Origin: CAYYKD01 sp964471825
GTDB lineage: Bacteria > Spirochaetota > GWE2-31-10 > CAYYKD01
Assembly (NCBI GenBank): GCA_964471825.1
Contig: CAYYKD010000011.1
Location: 1 to 64,000, forward strand
Reading direction: 5' to 3'
DNA length: 64,000 nt
Each line of letters begins with the position of its first letter. Positions within the stretch are counted from its first letter, which is position 1. Below are positions 63,747 to 64,000 of this stretch, one piece after another. Position numbers and translations under genes: made by a program. The notes below the pieces were generated by a model, which was not told where the DNA came from, did not search any database, and worked only from the letters and a program-made list of their open reading frames with translations.

Positions 63747-64000
63747 ATGAAAAAAGCAAGTAATGTTAAAAAAACAGAACAGAAACTTTTAGTATTTTTT
63801 ATAAATTTAATCTCCTTTATTGCGAGAATTATTAAAACATTTTTTAAGTTCTTAATGGATACAGGTAATCAAAAAGTAACAGTTATGTTGATCCCGCACT
63901 CTGAGAAAAGGGTGTTTACCAGAAGAATAAATTTGTTTATTTTATTTACTGTAACATTTTTCATAATAGGTATAACAACCGTTATGGTTGTCTATGGTTT
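63747..64000 (+). CDS. N-terminus of a M23-type envelope peptidase-like membrane protein, 3'-truncated
   Basis: An open frame from ATG 63747 (GAGGT eight bases upstream) to the window edge, 84 codons. It begins MKKASNVKKTEQ, has an amphipathic stretch, then QKVTVMLIPHSEKRVFTRR and a transmembrane helix (NLFILFTVTFFIIGITTVMV). VMLIPHSE followed by a basic patch and a helix is the usual N-terminus of LysM/M23 peptidoglycan peptidases in spirochaetes. The catalytic domain would lie beyond the edge, so the call rests on this segment only. Confidence 0.65.
   Translation, partial: MKKASNVKKTEQKLLVFFINLISFIARIIKTFFKFLMDTGNQKVTVMLIPHSEKRVFTRRINLFILFTVTFFIIGITTVMVVYG

Overview
The window is AT-rich (about 30% G+C by eye) chromosomal DNA, densely coded on both strands, from a bacterium with an outer membrane. 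A spirochaete (Spirochaetota) is the best guess. Pointers to this are many lipoproteins, a UPF0164/PorV-like outer membrane protein of the kind described in Treponema, a Bat aerotolerance operon, an ATP-dependent PEP carboxykinase beside a sodium-pump decarboxylase, and the start of a M23-type envelope protein at the right edge. This assignment is inference; no rRNA is present. Four runs of 10 N are scaffold gaps, all inside genes, and two genes carry single-base frameshifts in or beside short A/T runs. It therefore reads as a draft assembly.

Layout. 1-0.7 kb: 3' end of an IS481-like transposase. 0.7-9.2 kb (minus): aconitase, DUF402 protein, acyl-CoA thioesterase, DUF362 ferredoxin-like protein, glucose-6-phosphate isomerase and a hybrid sensor kinase. 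9.5-10.3 kb: an orphan lipoprotein. 10.5-14.6 kb: ilvB-ilvN-leuA for branched-chain amino acid synthesis, preceded by a Val/Leu-rich leader peptide and an attenuator. 14.7-16.5 kb: two lipoproteins. 16.6-23.5 kb: rpsF-ssb-rpsR-rplI-dnaB, a small outer membrane protein, a DEAD-box helicase and pepF. 23.6-25.2 kb: two lipoproteins and tRNA-Phe. 25.4-29.7 kb: birA-oadG-oadB-pckA, a biotin/sodium-pump/oxaloacetate module. 29.8-36.9 kb: RDD membrane protein, processive glycosyltransferase, FabZ-like dehydratase, frameshifted GPH sugar transporter, GDPD and a beta-propeller lipoprotein. 37-41.8 kb: GGDEF-EAL protein, folC, purN and a PC4-like protein. 41.9-49.9 kb: Bat operon (moxR, DUF58, small membrane protein, batA, a batB-batC fusion, batD, batE). 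50-53.6 kb: Mla-type lipid ABC transporter with a TPR lipoprotein. 53.7-59.7 kb: rRNA methyltransferase, a second methyltransferase, an envelope protein, rsgA, murI and a parvulin lipoprotein. 60-64 kb: an exported hypothetical protein, a glycosyltransferase, a frameshifted UPF0164-like protein, tRNA-Cys, tRNA-Leu and the start of a M23-like protein.

The most notable items are the classical leader-peptide attenuator ahead of ilvBN-leuA; an OadB sodium pump with a large added extracytoplasmic N-terminal region and no alpha subunit nearby; the batB-batC fusion that keeps an internal signal-peptide-like segment; a dispersed palindrome built on GAGGCTCTTG; and a 49-base helix-turn-helix-like tail inside an EAL domain next to a gap, which looks like a mis-join. 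I found no CRISPR array, prophage or clearly novel defence system.
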